A stretch of DNA of 64,000 nucleotides. It comes from Candidatus Vallotiella hemipterorum (GTDB lineage Bacteria; Pseudomonadota; Gammaproteobacteria; Burkholderiales; Burkholderiaceae). The notes below the pieces were generated by a model, which worked only from the letters and a program-made list of their open reading frames with translations, ran no database searches and had not been told where the DNA came from. Below are positions 61,666-64,000 of this stretch, piece after piece; position 1 is the first letter of the stretch; every line of letters starts with the position of its first letter. The DNA lies in assembly GCF_910593725.1 (NCBI RefSeq), contig NZ_OU343031.1:186001-250000 (forward strand), read 5' to 3'. A program made the translations under genes and the position numbers.

Positions 61666-63003
61666 ATGTTAAAAGTTTTATATCGCATACTTTGGTATAT
61701 TGCTGCCCCACTAGTTGTACTGCGTTTATTAATTCGTGCGCGGCACGATCGAGGCTATATCGAGCATATTAGTGAGAGATTTGGTTATACAGCAAGCTAC
61801 ACAGCTTGCAACGATCTCCCCCTGATTTGGATTCATGCGGTGTCGCTCGGTGAAACGCAGGCAGCTCAACCTCTAGTTAAGGTACTGCTTGATGAGTATC
61901 CTAGCTCTCGGGTGCTACTTACGCATATGACTCCAAGTGGCCGCGCGTTAAGCCAGCAACTGTTTGGAACACGAGTATTGCGCTGCTATTTGCCATATGA
62001 TATGTCCGGTCCGGTACGGCGTTTCCTTAGGGCGTGGCGTCCCGCATTAGGCATCGTGATGGAAACCGAGGTATGGCCGACTCTGATTGACGAGTGTCGC
62101 AATGCGGGTGTGCCGCTGGTGCTGACTAATGCAAGAATGTCAGAACGTTCATACTACCGTGCTTTGCGTCTTGGTGCAGCGATGCGCCAAGTATTCAGCG
62201 GCTTTACACGTGTGCTTGCGCAGAGCCCGTCTGATGCACGGAGATTGAGTACACTTGGTGCGAGTAATGTCGTAGTAGTTGGCAATATGAAGTTTGATAC
62301 AGAGGCTACACCCGAGTTAGTCCAGCGCGGCCAGGCCTGGCATATAGCAATTGGCCACCGCCCAGTATGGATAGCAGGTAGCACTTGCGAGGGTGAAGAG
62401 GATCTTATATTAAATGCATACCACCAGCTTGGCATTACCGATGCACTGTTAATGATAGTGCCTCGGCATCCCTGGCGTTTTAATAAGGTTGCGGCACTAG
62501 TTAAACGCTCAGGATTCAAGTTAGCGCGTCGTTCGGAGTGGGCCTCTACATCACTATGCGAGGCGACTACTATTAAGCCGCTACCGGACGATATTCAGGT
62601 ATTACTCGGTGATTCGATGGGAGAGATGCGAGCCTACTATACATCTGCAGACGTAGCCTTTATCGGCGGAAGCTTGCTGCCATTCGGCGGACATAATCTG
62701 ATTGAGGCATGTGCTGTGGGTGTACCGATTGTGATCGGACCATATACATTTAACTTTGCACAGGCGAGTATCGACGCGGTTACCTCCGGTGCAGCACTGC
62801 GAGTACAGGATTCAGCCACGTTAGCGAAGGCTGTACGTATAGTACTTACAGATCGTACGCGCTGCGTAGAAATGGGTGCAGCTGGATCTGCATTTGCAGC
62901 TCGGCACCGAGGTGCAGTACTTCGTACGGTAAATGCGCTCAAGATGCTACTCCCAGCTAGAAAACTGAGACCAATAAGCGAGAGACTCGACTTAGTAAGT
63001 TAA
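61666..63003 (+). CDS. waaA: 3-deoxy-D-manno-octulosonic acid (Kdo) transferase
   Basis: WaaA attaches Kdo residues to lipid IVA from CMP-Kdo. The start at ATG 61666 (MLKVLYRILWYIAAP) gives 445 residues; a TTG six codons upstream is rejected. An N-terminal membrane helix is followed by the catalytic segment HAVSLGETQAA with the proposed base E63, METEVWPTL, and the C-terminal donor site GGSLLPFGGHNLIEACAVGVP. It lies 19 bases after kdoO. Essential for the lipid A core that the heptosyltransferases extend. Confidence 0.95.
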   Translation: MLKVLYRILWYIAAPLVVLRLLIRARHDRGYIEHISERFGYTASYTACNDLPLIWIHAVSLGETQAAQPLVKVLLDEYPSSRVLLTHMTPSGRALSQQLFGTRVLRCYLPYDMSGPVRRFLRAWRPALGIVMETEVWPTLIDECRNAGVPLVLTNARMSERSYYRALRLGAAMRQVFSGFTRVLAQSPSDARRLSTLGASNVVVVGNMKFDTEATPELVQRGQAWHIAIGHRPVWIAGSTCEGEEDLILNAYHQLGITDALLMIVPRHPWRFNKVAALVKRSGFKLARRSEWASTSLCEATTIKPLPDDIQVLLGDSMGEMRAYYTSADVAFIGGSLLPFGGHNLIEACAVGVPIVIGPYTFNFAQASIDAVTSGAALRVQDSATLAKAVRIVLTDRTRCVEMGAAGSAFAARHRGAVLRTVNALKMLLPARKLRPISERLDLVS

Positions 63004-63169
63004 CTACTCCATCCACCCATTCAAATATAAACTACCCTAGTTTGCTAGATGGTAATACTAACCCGTACAATATACCTCTATATAAGAGACGGCATACAGA
63101 TCGTTAAGAAGTAGTAGAGATGGCAAGTTACCGACCGCGCCTAGGTTGCTTCTTTGAGGGGTGCCTTAG
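63004..63169. other. Intergenic stretch between waaA and uppP
   Basis: 166 bases that contain the uppP ribosome binding site (GAGGGG at about 63155-63160). No other feature seen. Confidence 0.5.
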
Positions 63170-64000
63170 ATGGATCTGATTCTATTACTTAAAGCTTTAG
63201 TACTTGGCCTAGTAGAAGGCCTAACGGAATTTCTTCCTATATCTAGTACAGGGCATTTAATTTTAATGGGCTCATTAATTAATTTCGATGGTGAGGAAAG
63301 CAAAGTCTTCGATATTGTGATTCAGTTTGGCGCTATTCTCGCGATATGTTGGGAGTATCGAAAGCGTATTAAACAAGTAGTCTGGAGTTTAGCTACTGAG
63401 CAGATAACTCGGCGTTTTGTCCTGAACATGATTGTTGCTTCTATGCCTGCAATTATTATAGGACTATTGTTCGAGAAGTCTATTAAGGCGCTGCTGTTTT
63501 CTCCAGTACCAGTGGCAATTATGCTGATCGTAGGCGGCATCATCCTTCTGTGGGTAGAGTCGGCATATCGACGGCGCGCCTTCGATATGTATCGTATCCG
63601 CATACAGTCGATCGATGAGTTAACTATTATCGATTCATTAAAAGTCGGGCTTGCGCAATGCCTTGCATTAATCCCGGGTACGTCACGTTCAGGCGCAGCG
63701 ATTGTTGGAGGAATGCTCACCAATTTAGAGCGGTGTGTCGCGACCGAATTCTCTTTTTTCCTTGCTATCCCATTAATCTTTGGCGCTACTGTATACGAGC
63801 TTATTGGGGCATATGATATTCTAGGTGCATCAGATGCTAGGCTATTTACTGTTGGATTCATAGCTGCATTCGCTAGCGCATTCGCATGTGTACGCTGGTT
63901 GTTACACTATATTTCGACGCATGATTTTACTTTATTTGCATGGTATCGAATTTTTTTTGGACTATTTGTGCTGGTTATTAGCTATTGTGAAGGCTTCAAG
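63170..64000 (+). CDS. uppP: Undecaprenyl-diphosphatase (partial, runs off the window)
   Basis: UppP (BacA) removes a phosphate from undecaprenyl diphosphate at the inner membrane to recycle the lipid carrier for peptidoglycan and O-antigen. The frame is open for 277 codons from the ATG at 63170 to the window edge, about the full family length, so only a few residues or the stop are missing. The two signature segments EGLTEFLPISSTGHLIL and PGTSRSGAAI, with catalytic Glu, Ser and Arg, are present, and about eight hydrophobic helices can be seen. A 179-codon frame on the opposite strand is its shadow. Confidence 0.94.
   Translation, partial: MDLILLLKALVLGLVEGLTEFLPISSTGHLILMGSLINFDGEESKVFDIVIQFGAILAICWEYRKRIKQVVWSLATEQITRRFVLNMIVASMPAIIIGLLFEKSIKALLFSPVPVAIMLIVGGIILLWVESAYRRRAFDMYRIRIQSIDELTIIDSLKVGLAQCLALIPGTSRSGAAIVGGMLTNLERCVATEFSFFLAIPLIFGATVYELIGAYDILGASDARLFTVGFIAAFASAFACVRWLLHYISTHDFTLFAWYRIFFGLFVLVISYCEGFK

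Noticed and set aside
63322-63861. Minus-strand 179-codon frame
   Set aside because: It is antisense to uppP, whose family motifs are clear on the plus strand.

Overview
The window looks like a chromosome segment of a host-restricted betaproteobacterium of the Burkholderiaceae in a fairly young stage of genome reduction. The basis is (i) protein sequences and gene orders that match what I recall of Burkholderia chromosome 1: ferritin-like/rhlE/recA/sucCD; waaF/zinc finger/ilvE/azlCD; pgk/pyk/fbaA/purCEK/sua5; groESL; rubredoxin/yqgE/ruvX/pyrB/pyrX; apaH/rmlBACD/wbi-like genes/galE/manB-like/waaC/kdoO/waaA/uppP. (ii) Intact genes stand apart, separated by long AT-rich stretches with few open frames, and one gene (rhlE) can be read as a decaying pseudogene. 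(iii) There are no insertion sequences, phage genes, CRISPR arrays or rRNA genes. Intact coding sequence covers roughly 44 of 64 kb, and far less in the first 10 kb. An insect-associated Burkholderiaceae symbiont (for example of the Candidatus Vallotia type) is my best guess; the sequence alone does not prove the host or the genus.

Layout: 0-10 kb is mostly non-coding, with a di-iron ferritin-like gene, a DEAD-box helicase pseudogene, one tRNA-Met and recA (no recognisable recX). 10-12.3 kb is sucCD. 12.9-16.5 kb holds a leftward waaF/zinc-finger/ilvE group and a divergent azlCD branched-chain amino-acid exporter. 16.7-24.9 kb is a rightward run of glycolysis (pgk, pyk, fbaA), purine synthesis (purC, purE, purK) and tRNA t6A synthesis (Sua5). 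25.8-28.4 kb is a leftward znuABC-like metal importer, followed by a rightward ABC-2 exporter pair, then a leftward GH15 glycosidase and an MFS transporter. 35-37 kb is groESL with a heat-shock (RpoH-like) promoter, a partly eroded CIRCE operator and a strong terminator. 37.9-42.9 kb has a tiny rubredoxin, yqgE, ruvX, pyrB and the non-catalytic dihydroorotase homologue pyrX. 43.3-64 kb is apaH followed by envelope polysaccharide and LPS genes: dTDP-rhamnose synthesis, glycosyltransferases, a WbpM-like dehydratase, a ligase-like membrane protein, galE, phosphomannomutase, inner-core genes waaC, kdoO and waaA, and the start of uppP, which runs off the end.

Together the genes keep central carbon flux, nucleotide synthesis, protein folding and a full lipid A-Kdo-heptose inner core with machinery for a rhamnose-containing outer polysaccharide. 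They also keep an aminotransferase and exporter for branched-chain amino acids that could serve a host. I found no clearly new multi-gene system. The items most worth a second look are structural and regulatory: unusual perfect hairpins (upstream of the GH15 gene, inside the znuA leader on the opposite strand to the ABC exporter, across the sucD stop codon), the half-eroded CIRCE site, the O-antigen cluster lacking visible export and polymerase genes, and a short unrecognised ORF near znuB.
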